Positions 17,377 through 25,759 of a DNA stretch of 64,000 nucleotides are shown piece after piece; within the stretch, counting starts at the first letter, position 1; every line of letters begins with the position of its first letter. This stretch comes from Candidatus Zixiibacteriota bacterium (GTDB taxonomy: Bacteria > Zixibacteria > MSB-5A5 > GN15 > PGXB01). The stretch lies in NCBI GenBank assembly GCA_016933695.1, contig JAFGAL010000001.1, forward strand, positions 1-64,000, in the 5' to 3' direction. The notes beneath the pieces were generated by a model, which was given only the letters and a program-made list of their open reading frames with translations, made no database searches and was not told the DNA's origin. The position numbers were made by a program, and so were the translations under genes.

Positions 17377-19108
17377 ATTTATTCCTGTCAATGGTGGCGC
17401 GCAGATTGTCCTGGTAAATTTCAACGTCAACTTCCTTTTTGCGCTGTTCGATCCAATCGGCAATAGCGTTCTGTCGCCGTTCTTTCTCCAGATTTCTCCG
17501 TATTTCCTCCTTGACGACAAGGAAGTCCTTCACTTCCTCGGCCATTTTATCGGCAACATAGATCAACGAATATTTACCGGTAATGGGAAACGGTCCGCCG
17601 ATATCGCCGACCGCGAGTTTGTCGGCGGCGCGGTACAGATCGGGATAATAACGCTGTTCGATATATCCCAGATCACCGCCACTTGACCGTCGCTGGGGAC
17701 GTTCGGTCAACTCCATAGCCACCTGCTTGAAGGATTCGAAGGAATGCACTCGTTTCCTGGCCTGTTTGGCGGCGGCCAGATCGGACATCATGATTTCAAA
17801 AATATGAATTGACGGCGGCTTGACGAATTCATTCAGATGGCTTTCATAGTATTGACGAAGCTCACCTTCATCGGGAGGATCGGGAAACGGCAGGGAGTCG
17901 TTTTCCATGATATCGGCCATAGCCAATTCACGGAATTTTTTTATTTTACGCTTGAACAGCGGATCATCCTCCAGCCCGAGAGTTCGCGCCTCTTTGCTGA
18001 GAATGTCCGGCGCCTTCAGGCTGAAAACGACCGCACCGATCGAATCGTAATCATCGAAATTCGGGCGAAAATTGATATTGATTTTTTTGGAATCGAGGAG
18101 GTATTCCCCCAGGGTCATCTGCCCACCGTCCCACGATGCAATCACCATTTCCTTTTCGTCGCGATCGAGCTGGGCGATATCGAAATCGTTTTTCGGGACC
18201 TGCGCGAGCAGTTGCGGAGGATACATGGTTTCCCGCCGATGCATGAGGTAATCACACACGTCGGTTTCGATCCTGATCGGGTATTTATCGCGAAGTGATT
18301 TCGAATAATTCTCCAGCAATTCGTTTCTCTTGAATGACATGACGACTTTGGCGATATCATCATGCATGCGATCGTAGCTTTGCCGTTCATCGTTGGGCAT
18401 GCGGTCGTCCATGCGGGCAATATGCCAGCCGTATTTGGTCTTGAAGGGTTCCGATATTTCGCCGGGGTTGAGTTTGAAGACATTTTCGGCGAAAGCCATA
18501 TCCATCCCGCCCCAGGAGAAACAGCCGATACTTCCCTGCCGCTTCTGCGCTGAGGGATCAATGGAGTATTTAACCGCCAGTTTTTCGAAATTGGCGCCGT
18601 TCTTCAAGCTGTCGAGAATCATGCGGGCGGTGTCCTCGTTTGGCACCAGAATATGCGAGACACACACCTTTTCGGCCATGTTGTCATAGAATTCCCGGAT
18701 TTCATCTTCCGTGACGTCGACCTTGTCGTTAATTTCTCGTTGATAAAGGACATCCAGCAGGAATTGGTCCCATCCCGCCAGAACGATACGATTGACCTCT
18801 TCGTGGTCATCGATGTGCTTTTCATATGCTTCCTGAATGAACAACTGCTGAATGATCAGGCTGTCAAGAATCGCCTTGCGGCTTTCCAGCTCTTCATTAA
18901 AACTGGCAAAGACGTTATTGTTGTAATCGAAGATTTCATTGAGATCTCTGGCGAGGATTTTATCACCGCCGACTTTGGCCAGCACCATATCGTCATCGCC
19001 GCCGCCGCCACCGCATCCAATAACTCCCATGATCAGTCCGACCGTTATAACCGCCGCACAAAATGCCTTATAACCTTTGTTCATATGTCCTTTATCCTTG
19101 TTAAACAT
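17345..19108 (-). CDS. peptidyl-prolyl cis-trans isomerase lipoprotein (PpiD/SurA-like)
   Basis: 587 residues. A signal with lipobox GVIGC (Cys32), then a glycine run and an N-terminal chaperone-like domain, then two PPIC domains (CVSHILVPNEDTARMILDSL; and SIHIFEIMMSDLAAAKQARK). They are separated by a helical region of about 170 residues. A second in-frame ATG at 19084 has AAAGGA only three bases upstream; the choice between starts is uncertain. It is the first gene of a unit continuing through the second isomerase and the S4 gene. Probable role: outer-membrane protein folding in the periplasm. Confidence 0.92.
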   Translation of the reverse strand: MFNKDKGHMNKGYKAFCAAVITVGLIMGVIGCGGGGGDDDMVLAKVGGDKILARDLNEIFDYNNNVFASFNEELESRKAILDSLIIQQLFIQEAYEKHIDDHEEVNRIVLAGWDQFLLDVLYQREINDKVDVTEDEIREFYDNMAEKVCVSHILVPNEDTARMILDSLKNGANFEKLAVKYSIDPSAQKRQGSIGCFSWGGMDMAFAENVFKLNPGEISEPFKTKYGWHIARMDDRMPNDERQSYDRMHDDIAKVVMSFKRNELLENYSKSLRDKYPIRIETDVCDYLMHRRETMYPPQLLAQVPKNDFDIAQLDRDEKEMVIASWDGGQMTLGEYLLDSKKININFRPNFDDYDSIGAVVFSLKAPDILSKEARTLGLEDDPLFKRKIKKFRELAMADIMENDSLPFPDPPDEGELRQYYESHLNEFVKPPSIHIFEIMMSDLAAAKQARKRVHSFESFKQVAMELTERPQRRSSGGDLGYIEQRYYPDLYRAADKLAVGDIGGPFPITGKYSLIYVADKMAEEVKDFLVVKEEIRRNLEKERRQNAIADWIEQRKKEVDVEIYQDNLRATIDRNKYAPVDTASNG

Positions 19109-19350
19109 TTACATCCCACTTATACCGTGAGTATGACTGTAAGTTCCTGTCCGCAAACGATAAGACTGAAATTATACAATCTGTCGACGGCTTTGGCAAG
19201 GGCTTTTTGGTCACCGGGAGTGACGAGATCGGAGTAAGTTCAACCGCGCCATACTGATTAGGATAAAAAAGGGCTTGCATCCGACGGCAAAAAAGACTAC
19301 TTTCGCCCTGTTATGCGCGCAAATAAAATGAAACCGGAAAGGATAGCACG

Positions 19351-20712
19351 TTGCATATAGCGAGATTATTGACACCGCGGCGGGTCATTCTCGCCATGGT
19401 TATCATCGGTGTGTACCTGTTGTACTCCGTCGCCTTTGCCTCCGGCGGCGGTGAGGACGGGCACAGCGAGATCGCCGACGTTCTTCTGGGTCTGATCGTG
19501 ATTTTACTGGCGGCCAAGCTCGGCGGCGACCTGTTCGAGCGTTTCCACCAACCGGCGGTACTCGGCGAATTAATCATGGGAATGATCATCGGCAATCTGG
19601 GTCTGCTTGGTCTCGAGATTTTCGAGCCGTTCAAACACAGCCTGACACTGGAGGTTCTGGCGGAGATCGGCGTGATCATTCTGCTGTTCGAGGTCGGATT
19701 GGAATCCTCGGTCAGGGAGATGATGAAGGTCGGCGTAACATCGTTTATGGTGGCGACCTTCGGCGTGATTGCGCCGTTTTTCCTCGGCTGGGGAGTGGCG
19801 ATTCTGTTTTTGCCGGAAGAGTCGATTTACATTCATATATTCATTGGCGCCACGCTGACGGCAACATCCGTCGGTATTACGGCGCGGGTGTTACAGGATA
19901 TCGGCAAGATACGCACCAGGGAAGCCAAGGTTATTCTGGGGGCGGCGGTTATCGACGATATCATGGGCCTGGTTATACTGGCGGTGGTGGTCGGGATAAT
20001 CGATGCGGCCAATTCCGGCGGCGCTGGGATCGGCTCTTTCGACGTTTTTCTGATTGTCGCCAAGGCGCTGGGATTCGTGATCGGCGCGATCGTGATCGGG
20101 ACCTGGCTGATGCCCCGGGTTTTCAAAATGGGAAGCAAGCTCAAGGTCAAGGGTGTGCTGTTATCGATCGCGCTGCTGGTCTGTTTCCTTCTGGCCTATA
20201 TCGCCAGTGAGATCGGACTGGCGCCGATCGTGGGTGCATTCGCGGCGGGCTTGATTCTCGATGAAGTGTATTACAAGGATTTCACCGATCGCGGGGAACA
20301 TCATATTGAAGAACTGATCAACCCGATCGGGGTCTTTTTGGTGCCTATCTTTTTCGTTCGGATGGGAATGATGGTGGAACTGATTACGTTCACACACACC
20401 AGCATTCTGGCGTTCGCAGGAGTGATGACGCTGGCGGCGATTCTCGGCAAACAGGTTTGTTCACTGGCGATTTTCGATAAAACCATGAACCGGTTTGCGG
20501 TCGGATTGGGGATGATACCGCGCGGCGAGGTCGGTTTGATTTTCGCCGGAATCGGCGCCAAACTGGCCATTGACGGAAAAGATGTGGTCAACACCGGCAC
20601 GTATTCCGCGGTGGTGATTATGGTGATAGTGACAACGCTGGTAACACCGCCACTTCTGAAAATGTCCTTGATTCGGGGTGACAAGAAAAAGGCCGAAACA
20701 AAAAACAAATAG
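19351..20712 (+). CDS. CPA2 family monovalent cation/proton antiporter
   Basis: 453 residues starting at a TTG, chosen because GGAAAGGA lies seven bases upstream and no in-frame ATG has such a site. About 12-13 hydrophobic segments form a Na+/H+ exchanger domain of the KefB/CPA2 type (LGELIMGMIIGNLG, AAVIDDIMGLVIL with paired acidic residues, GMIPRGEVGLIFAGIG). There is no C-terminal RCK/TrkA-N regulatory domain, unlike KefB. The ion (Na+ or K+) cannot be told from sequence. A strong terminator follows. Confidence 0.93.
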   Translation: MHIARLLTPRRVILAMVIIGVYLLYSVAFASGGGEDGHSEIADVLLGLIVILLAAKLGGDLFERFHQPAVLGELIMGMIIGNLGLLGLEIFEPFKHSLTLEVLAEIGVIILLFEVGLESSVREMMKVGVTSFMVATFGVIAPFFLGWGVAILFLPEESIYIHIFIGATLTATSVGITARVLQDIGKIRTREAKVILGAAVIDDIMGLVILAVVVGIIDAANSGGAGIGSFDVFLIVAKALGFVIGAIVIGTWLMPRVFKMGSKLKVKGVLLSIALLVCFLLAYIASEIGLAPIVGAFAAGLILDEVYYKDFTDRGEHHIEELINPIGVFLVPIFFVRMGMMVELITFTHTSILAFAGVMTLAAILGKQVCSLAIFDKTMNRFAVGLGMIPRGEVGLIFAGIGAKLAIDGKDVVNTGTYSAVVIMVIVTTLVTPPLLKMSLIRGDKKKAETKNK

Positions 20713-20734
20713 GGTTATTGCAAAACTATGGCAA

Positions 20735-20763
20735 GGCGAAACGTTCGGGTTTCGCCTTTTTTT
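20735..20763 (+). terminator. intrinsic terminator after the antiporter gene
   Basis: GGCGAAAC (20735-20742) and GTTTCGCC (20749-20756) form a perfect stem with a 6-base loop, followed by seven T's. It separates the antiporter from the methyltransferase gene. Confidence 0.93.
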
Positions 20764-20836
20764 ATGCAACATGTCTGACGGGGACTCGTTTGGCATAATT
20801 ATCCGTAACAACATCAGTCTTTTTTCGGGAGGGAGT

Positions 20837-21805
20837 ATGCCGCAGTTTTCCGAAGCGGAATACCAGGTATTGGTCATTGTTCACCGCGCCACGATGCGCA
20901 AGTTGCCGACAACGTTGACCGGTTTGCGGTCGCTGGGAATGGATAAAATCGGCGATGCTCTTGAAAACTGGGATATGGCTATTGAGCGACTGACACGGGA
21001 CGGACTGCTGGAACATAAAGATGGATCTTATGCCTTGACGGTTTCAGGCCAAAAGGCGGCGGAAGAAACCAGTACCAGTCATCCCATTCCCCGCTATTTC
21101 TATAACGAGTATTATCGCCGGGCCGAACACAGTGCCGCGCACGGCGAGTTTTGCAGACGGGTCTATGGTGCCGATTTATGTCAGCACGGGATGGCGAGTA
21201 TGTCGCAGGTACAAGTCATGGTCGACTTATTGAGACTGACAGCCAACGATACCGTTATCGAGACCGGGTGCGGCAACGGCATGATTACGGAATACATATC
21301 GGATCAAACCGGCGCACATGTTACCGGCGTGGATATCGCCGACGGCGCCATTGCCGGTGCCCGCTTGCGCACGGCGGATAAAAACCGGAGGCTGTCATTT
21401 GCAATCGCCAATCTAAACGGACTGGATTTCCCTCCCGGCAGTTTTGATGTCTATGTCTGCATCGACTCATTGTATTTCGTTCGGGATCTGGAAACGGCAA
21501 TCGATCAGGCCGTGGCAATGGTAAAACCGGAAGGTCGGATGGCGTTGTTCTGGGAGGCATGGACCGCCGACGAATGCCGACAACTCCCGGATATTCTTCA
21601 TAAACGGCACCTGTCATTCACGACGCATGATTTTTCCGAAGAGGCCCGTCAACACTGGCAGAAAAAGCGTGAGGTGCTTGAAGAGTTGCGGTCTCGATTC
21701 GCGGATGAAGACAATATGTTCCTTTTCAACAACCGCATGGACGAAGTGAACGGCATTGCCGGCGCAGAGTTAATCGACCGCAAATTATATTTCGTAACGC
21801 CTTAA
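20837..21805 (+). CDS. SAM-dependent methyltransferase with N-terminal winged-helix region
   Basis: 322 residues from the ATG at 20837, preceded by GGGAGGGAG; the frame is open upstream but runs through the antiporter terminator. Residues 1-75 look like a winged-helix region (IGDALENWDMAIERLTRDGL). Residues about 130-240 are a class I methyltransferase fold with motif I ETGCGNG (142-148) and acidic VDIAD at the end of strand 2. Substrate is unknown. It converges on the next gene, nine bases between stops, with no clear shared terminator. Confidence 0.88.
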   Translation: MPQFSEAEYQVLVIVHRATMRKLPTTLTGLRSLGMDKIGDALENWDMAIERLTRDGLLEHKDGSYALTVSGQKAAEETSTSHPIPRYFYNEYYRRAEHSAAHGEFCRRVYGADLCQHGMASMSQVQVMVDLLRLTANDTVIETGCGNGMITEYISDQTGAHVTGVDIADGAIAGARLRTADKNRRLSFAIANLNGLDFPPGSFDVYVCIDSLYFVRDLETAIDQAVAMVKPEGRMALFWEAWTADECRQLPDILHKRHLSFTTHDFSEEARQHWQKKREVLEELRSRFADEDNMFLFNNRMDEVNGIAGAELIDRKLYFVTP

Positions 21806-21814
21806 GTTACCTCG

Positions 21815-23971
21815 TCATTTCCAGATATCCAGTTCGGGGATCGTACCGGTTTCGATATCGATTCCGACGCCGTAATTGTTGAAGCCGTACGTACTGTCGG
21901 TTTTCGCCGGGGCGAACCAGGTGGTGTTGTTTTGGGCGCGGGGGTGCACGGTTTCGGTGCTGTCGGTGAATGAGAAGTAGCGGTCGGTACCGCCGATGTC
22001 GATGAATCCCCCGAAAGAATTGCAGTAGTACGGATAGGGCGTCATCTGACGCGGTTTGGCGTAACTCTCGCGGAAGCTGGCCTCGCCCAGCCCGGGAGTG
22101 TTCTCGCCGAGGTAATAGTCGTCATTGCCGCCGATATCGATCAGCAGGGCATTGGAGCGAATTTGCGCCAGACCGATGGAGATCATTTTGGCGCGATAGA
22201 CGTCGTTGCCCCCGGAATTGATCAGGATCGCGTTGGTCCAGTCCCATCCGAATCCGAGCGCCGCCCCGGCGGTGGCGTAGAGTTCGTGGCGGTCGTTGCC
22301 GCCCTCGTCGATCAAGATGCCGTTGCAATAATGCGCGCCGGAACCCTGCGTGAAATAGCAGGACTCGTAGATATCGTCGCCGGAGCCGTCATACGCGATG
22401 CCGGTGGCGAACCAGTAGGCGCATCCCAGCGACCAGTTGCCGGAGAGGTAGTGGTCATTGCCGGATATGTCGATAATCGTGCCCAGTCCGCCGGCCCAGG
22501 CATGTCCGTCGGTACCGTCGCCGCGTCGTCCGAAACCGACCCCCTGCACGCCGTTGCCGTTGATTTCGAAATCGGAATGATAATCGGCGCGGTCGTATTT
22601 ATAGGCATAGGGTTCACCGGTGTACTTATCATCGCCGGCATAATCACTCAGCACGCCGATGCCGCCGCCGACGCCGCCGTATCCCTGCCCGTCGCCGTAC
22701 AGATAGTACGTATCATTGCCGTCGACGTCGAAACACAACCCAATGCCGAAATAGCCGCATCCCTGCGCCGAGAGTTCCGCCGTGTAGGAATCGTTGCCCT
22801 CGACATCCATGAGTAAACCGACCCCGAACACGCCGCATCCCTGAGCATAGACGCCGCCGTCGTAGACATCGTCGCCGCATGCGTCATAGTGCACGCCGAT
22901 ACCAAGCAGGCCCGCACCGCAGGAGGGGAAATCGGCCGAGGCGTGGTATTCATCGTCACCACCGAGATCGATAAACAACGAGACCGGATTGTGGAGACCG
23001 GCATTGGCGCCGATGGAACCGGTGAAAACGCCGTCGTTGCCGAAATCGATCACCAGCAGGGTGTTGGTGCAGTCCAGCTCGCCGGCGGAATCCTTGCGCG
23101 CGAGGGCTTTTTTGCCGACCAGGAGAATCCGGCCATATGAGGTGGTCAATTCGACCAGGGAATCCGCGGGGAAATCGGCATGACGGATCAGCGAATCGGC
23201 GGCCTGTTCGACCAGCGCGGCGGCTTTCAGAGCGGCATAGTGCAGTGACGCCCAGTCGATATCGCGGCCGATATCATCCAACTCCGGGTAGTACACGGTG
23301 CCGTCGGACTGATTCGCGGCCAGGTCGCGAATGGCATAGGTACGGATCATCGGCGGGCGGTTACAGTTGCGAAACGCCAGATCGCGCCATTTGATGACAT
23401 CGGCGATATTGAGAATAATCCCGGCCAGAATCAATTCGGCGGTATCGGACAGCATCGCGGACAACTCCTCGGCGTTTTTTCTGTATTCGGGCCATTCGGC
23501 GCGGGAGCCGAAAGCGTAGTAGTCGGTTTGACGGTCGTACATCCCGGAAAGCCGGTCGAGCGCGGAGCGAAGAGGATGCACGGAATCAGCGGGCGCGATC
23601 AGGTTAGCCGAGTAGTTGCGGAATCCTCCGAGTTTGCGGTCAACACCGAGCGAATAGGTTAAATGATACAAGGCGGTGGAATTGGAATCGAGAAATCCCG
23701 GCGAGAGGTAGCGTTCGACGGCATTGCCCATGGTTTTAGCGTAGTCGTACAATTTCAGCGGTTCGGCGAAGAGATCATCGAAGGAAGTCAGCTTGTACGG
23801 GATATCGAGCGGGAAACGGTTCCAGTATCCTTTGGGGTGGAATCCGAGATCGGTGCGGTCGAAACCGACCGAATCGAGCACCATCCCGAGAACATCGGGA
23901 CGATCCTGCGCCCCGACAGATATACCCACCAACGACAGTATCAACACAACACGCACGACCACGCGAACCAT
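21815..23971 (-). CDS. secreted protein with twelve GND-x-Y repeats
   Basis: 718 residues from the ATG at 23971, with GGAGG five bases upstream; a GTG two codons earlier overlaps that site. A signal peptide ends near VGAQD. Residues 25-300 are a helical domain of unknown family. From about residue 305 to 690 there are twelve copies of a motif like IDIGGNDDY (hydrophobic, x, Asp, two residues, Gly, Asn/Asp, Asp, x, Tyr), spaced roughly 25-45 residues. It resembles RTX-type calcium loops but is not the RTX nonapeptide. A repetitive beta structure binding cations is inference. I do not recognise the family. Confidence 0.85.
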   Translation of the reverse strand: MVRVVVRVVLILSLVGISVGAQDRPDVLGMVLDSVGFDRTDLGFHPKGYWNRFPLDIPYKLTSFDDLFAEPLKLYDYAKTMGNAVERYLSPGFLDSNSTALYHLTYSLGVDRKLGGFRNYSANLIAPADSVHPLRSALDRLSGMYDRQTDYYAFGSRAEWPEYRKNAEELSAMLSDTAELILAGIILNIADVIKWRDLAFRNCNRPPMIRTYAIRDLAANQSDGTVYYPELDDIGRDIDWASLHYAALKAAALVEQAADSLIRHADFPADSLVELTTSYGRILLVGKKALARKDSAGELDCTNTLLVIDFGNDGVFTGSIGANAGLHNPVSLFIDLGGDDEYHASADFPSCGAGLLGIGVHYDACGDDVYDGGVYAQGCGVFGVGLLMDVEGNDSYTAELSAQGCGYFGIGLCFDVDGNDTYYLYGDGQGYGGVGGGIGVLSDYAGDDKYTGEPYAYKYDRADYHSDFEINGNGVQGVGFGRRGDGTDGHAWAGGLGTIIDISGNDHYLSGNWSLGCAYWFATGIAYDGSGDDIYESCYFTQGSGAHYCNGILIDEGGNDRHELYATAGAALGFGWDWTNAILINSGGNDVYRAKMISIGLAQIRSNALLIDIGGNDDYYLGENTPGLGEASFRESYAKPRQMTPYPYYCNSFGGFIDIGGTDRYFSFTDSTETVHPRAQNNTTWFAPAKTDSTYGFNNYGVGIDIETGTIPELDIWK

Positions 23972-23998
23972 AGCCACCTCCGGTAAAGGATTTCAGAT

Positions 23999-24028
23999 AT
24001 GATAGCCGGATCCGTATCGGAAAGGCAA
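23999..24028 (-). promoter_or_regulatory. promoter for the GND-repeat gene
   Basis: On the minus strand TTGCCT (24028-24023) and TATCAT (24004-23999) are separated by 18 bases. The predicted start lies about 20 bases before the ATG at 23971 and leaves room for GGAGG. Confidence 0.5.
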
Positions 24029-24044
24029 CAGAGATTTTCATATA

Positions 24045-24070
24045 AAAAGCCCGCCTGACGGCGGGCTTTT
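24045..24070 (-). terminator. terminator after the outer-membrane protein gene
   Basis: AAAAGCCCGCC and GGCGGGCTTTT form an 11-bp stem with a 3-4-base loop, T-runs on both strands. It lies 28 bases past the stop at 24098. Confidence 0.92.
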
Positions 24071-24097
24071 ATCAAGTAAAATCCACGATGTCGGAAA

Positions 24098-25384
24098 TTA
24101 GAACATCTTGTACTTCATGGAGACCATCCAGTTCATGTTGGACTGCTGGCCTGAGATGAAGTTGAAACCGTCGGTCAACAACTGCGGGTTGGTGTAGGTG
24201 TCGAGATAGAGGTTGCCCCAGTGGAAACCGGCGCCGAGATAGAACTCGGTATCGACATAGTTCTGTTTGTATTTTCCTTCTTCTTCGCCTTCTTCAGCAT
24301 CCGCGGTATACGTCCACATATGCCAGTATGACGTCCCGCCCATGCGGAGGTCGAGCCAATCGAAGACCACGGCTTCGAGACCGGCTTTGAAGTACGGCAG
24401 GTTAAAGTCGGAGATTTTGTCTTCCATGCTGTCACCGCCGCCTTCTTCCTTCGCCTTTTCGCTGTTATAGATGATACCGAAATCACCAACGGCAAGAATA
24501 CCGGTGGCCGGCTTGTAGTGCATACCGACGCCGGCGGCAAACATCATCTGCGTAATCGAGAGTTTGCCATCACTTTCTTCCTCACCGGATTTGAGTCCCA
24601 GCTTGTTGTACGCCAAATTGGCATGCGGAACCAAAGTGATCTTTTCACTTCTTTCATTGAAATACCGACCATCGAGATGGAAGCCCATGCTGCCGTCGTT
24701 TTTGATTTCCTCGTCGCCATCCGAATCCTTGTCGGTGAAGCTGAGCATTTTGAATCCCGCGGCGATGTCCATCTTGTTTTCCATCATCGTCAAACCGAGA
24801 TCCAGACCCAGGACCATAAGGCCCTCTTTGGCATCGCCGGGCTCTTCAGCCTGGGAACTGCTGACCAATTGCAGGTGAGCGCCGAATTTGTTTTCACCCA
24901 AATAGGTGCCGACAAAGGCGTCAACGCGTTTGTTCGGCAGGATGCCATAATCTTCAAAAAGCTCGAGGTCGTCAAAATCGAAATCCCAGTAGGGGTCGAC
25001 TTGAATAAATTCTTCAGGAGTATACTCAAGCTCGGTGAAATAGAGACCCACGATGAACGGGGTTTCGTTACCGAAGTTCAGGTGGACACCCATGTTGGTG
25101 AATCCGTCCCAGGAATAATGGAACCCCATTCCCGGCATAAAACCGGGGCCTTCAGACGCTTTGGTATAGTAATAGTAGTAGTCTTCATCATAGAGGTTGG
25201 CATTCCAGTACTCGGCCAGAACCAATTCGGGATAGTCGACGATGGTCGACGGGAACAGCCAGATATTGTGTTCATCCGGCACGAACATATTCGCATCACC
25301 CATGGTCAGCACACGGGTGTAAGTCGCAAAGCTGGCGGTAGCCATCAGCGACAACGCCAAAGTAAGAATTAACAGTTTTTTCAT
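24098..25384 (-). CDS. outer-membrane beta-barrel protein
   Basis: 428 residues. A clear signal peptide (MKKLLILTLALSLMATASFA) is followed by a mature protein rich in Tyr, Trp, Gly and alternating strands, ending in Phe (KYKMF), the usual C-terminal signature for BAM insertion. Many acidic loops are visible. The residues just after the signal (TYTRVLTMGDANMFVPDEHN) carry a recurring FCB-type opening I have seen in porin-like proteins, though no family name can be given. It has a strong promoter about 270 bases upstream, leaving a long leader. Confidence 0.85.
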   Translation of the reverse strand: MKKLLILTLALSLMATASFATYTRVLTMGDANMFVPDEHNIWLFPSTIVDYPELVLAEYWNANLYDEDYYYYYTKASEGPGFMPGMGFHYSWDGFTNMGVHLNFGNETPFIVGLYFTELEYTPEEFIQVDPYWDFDFDDLELFEDYGILPNKRVDAFVGTYLGENKFGAHLQLVSSSQAEEPGDAKEGLMVLGLDLGLTMMENKMDIAAGFKMLSFTDKDSDGDEEIKNDGSMGFHLDGRYFNERSEKITLVPHANLAYNKLGLKSGEEESDGKLSITQMMFAAGVGMHYKPATGILAVGDFGIIYNSEKAKEEGGGDSMEDKISDFNLPYFKAGLEAVVFDWLDLRMGGTSYWHMWTYTADAEEGEEEGKYKQNYVDTEFYLGAGFHWGNLYLDTYTNPQLLTDGFNFISGQQSNMNWMVSMKYKMF

Positions 25385-25644
25385 TATCTCATCCTCGAAA
25401 TGCTATCGTTTGTTTTCTTAGTTTTTCAGGTTACGTACTTTCTCGATGACGTTGGTTTACCTTAACGTTTTGAGCTTGGCACCTCCTTTCGCAAGAAAGT
25501 CACGGTTTGCTTCCCTATTACTCTATGCACATACCTGTGTTTTTTCTCAAAGTTCCAATAGATACGTTTTATTCTACTAACGGTCAACAAAAAAAATCAG
25601 CCATCGCAAAAAAGTCGTACTCCTACCCCGCCCTCGTTACGATT
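25385..25644 (-). promoter_or_regulatory. long 5' leader of the outer-membrane protein gene
   Basis: From the predicted start near 25644 to the ATG at 25384 the leader is about 260 bases. It contains a CTTTC-TTGC-GAAAG hairpin and, right after it, AAAGGAGGT near 25485 with no frame behind it. An ACGTT/AACGT pairing follows. A second weaker promoter (TTGACC, 17 bases, TATCTA; 25559-25587) would give a leader of about 170. The order of conserved-looking pieces (GCAAACC, hairpin, GCCAAGC, TAAGG) loosely recalls the cyclic-di-GMP-I riboswitch but lacks its GACGCAAAGC core. Class unassigned. Confidence 0.4.
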
Positions 25645-25650
25645 GCGCAA

Positions 25651-25679
25651 TGTATACGGAAAGTCAATATTTTTGTCAA
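25651..25679 (-). promoter_or_regulatory. sigma70-type promoter for the outer-membrane protein gene
   Basis: On the minus strand TTGACA (25679-25674), 17-base spacer, TATACA (25656-25651). The -35 is perfect. It sits just beyond the terminator of the upstream H1-like gene, so it is well placed to start a separate transcript. Confidence 0.65.
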
Positions 25680-25700
25680 TAAAAAAAATACAGGGAAGAA

Positions 25701-25734
25701 TAAAAAAAAGCCCGATCAGATCACAGACCGGGCT
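25701..25734 (-). terminator. terminator after the H1-like gene
   Basis: On the minus strand AGCCCGGTC pairs with GATCGGGCT (one G-T pair) around an 8-base loop, followed by eight T's. It lies 26 bases past the stop at 25760. Confidence 0.9.
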
Positions 25735-25759
25735 CATTGTTACGGCACTGATGGTGCAA

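Noticed and set aside
16045..17520. Longer start (17520) for the second SurA-like gene
   Set aside because: The extra 48 residues lie inside the preceding gene and precede a clean lipoprotein signal with its own ribosome binding site at 17376.
25435..25520. Cyclic-di-GMP-I or cobalamin riboswitch in the leader
   Set aside because: Resembles parts of each, but the GACGCAAAGC core and GNRA tetraloop of the first and the GCCACTG box of the second are missing. Kept only as an unclassified leader.
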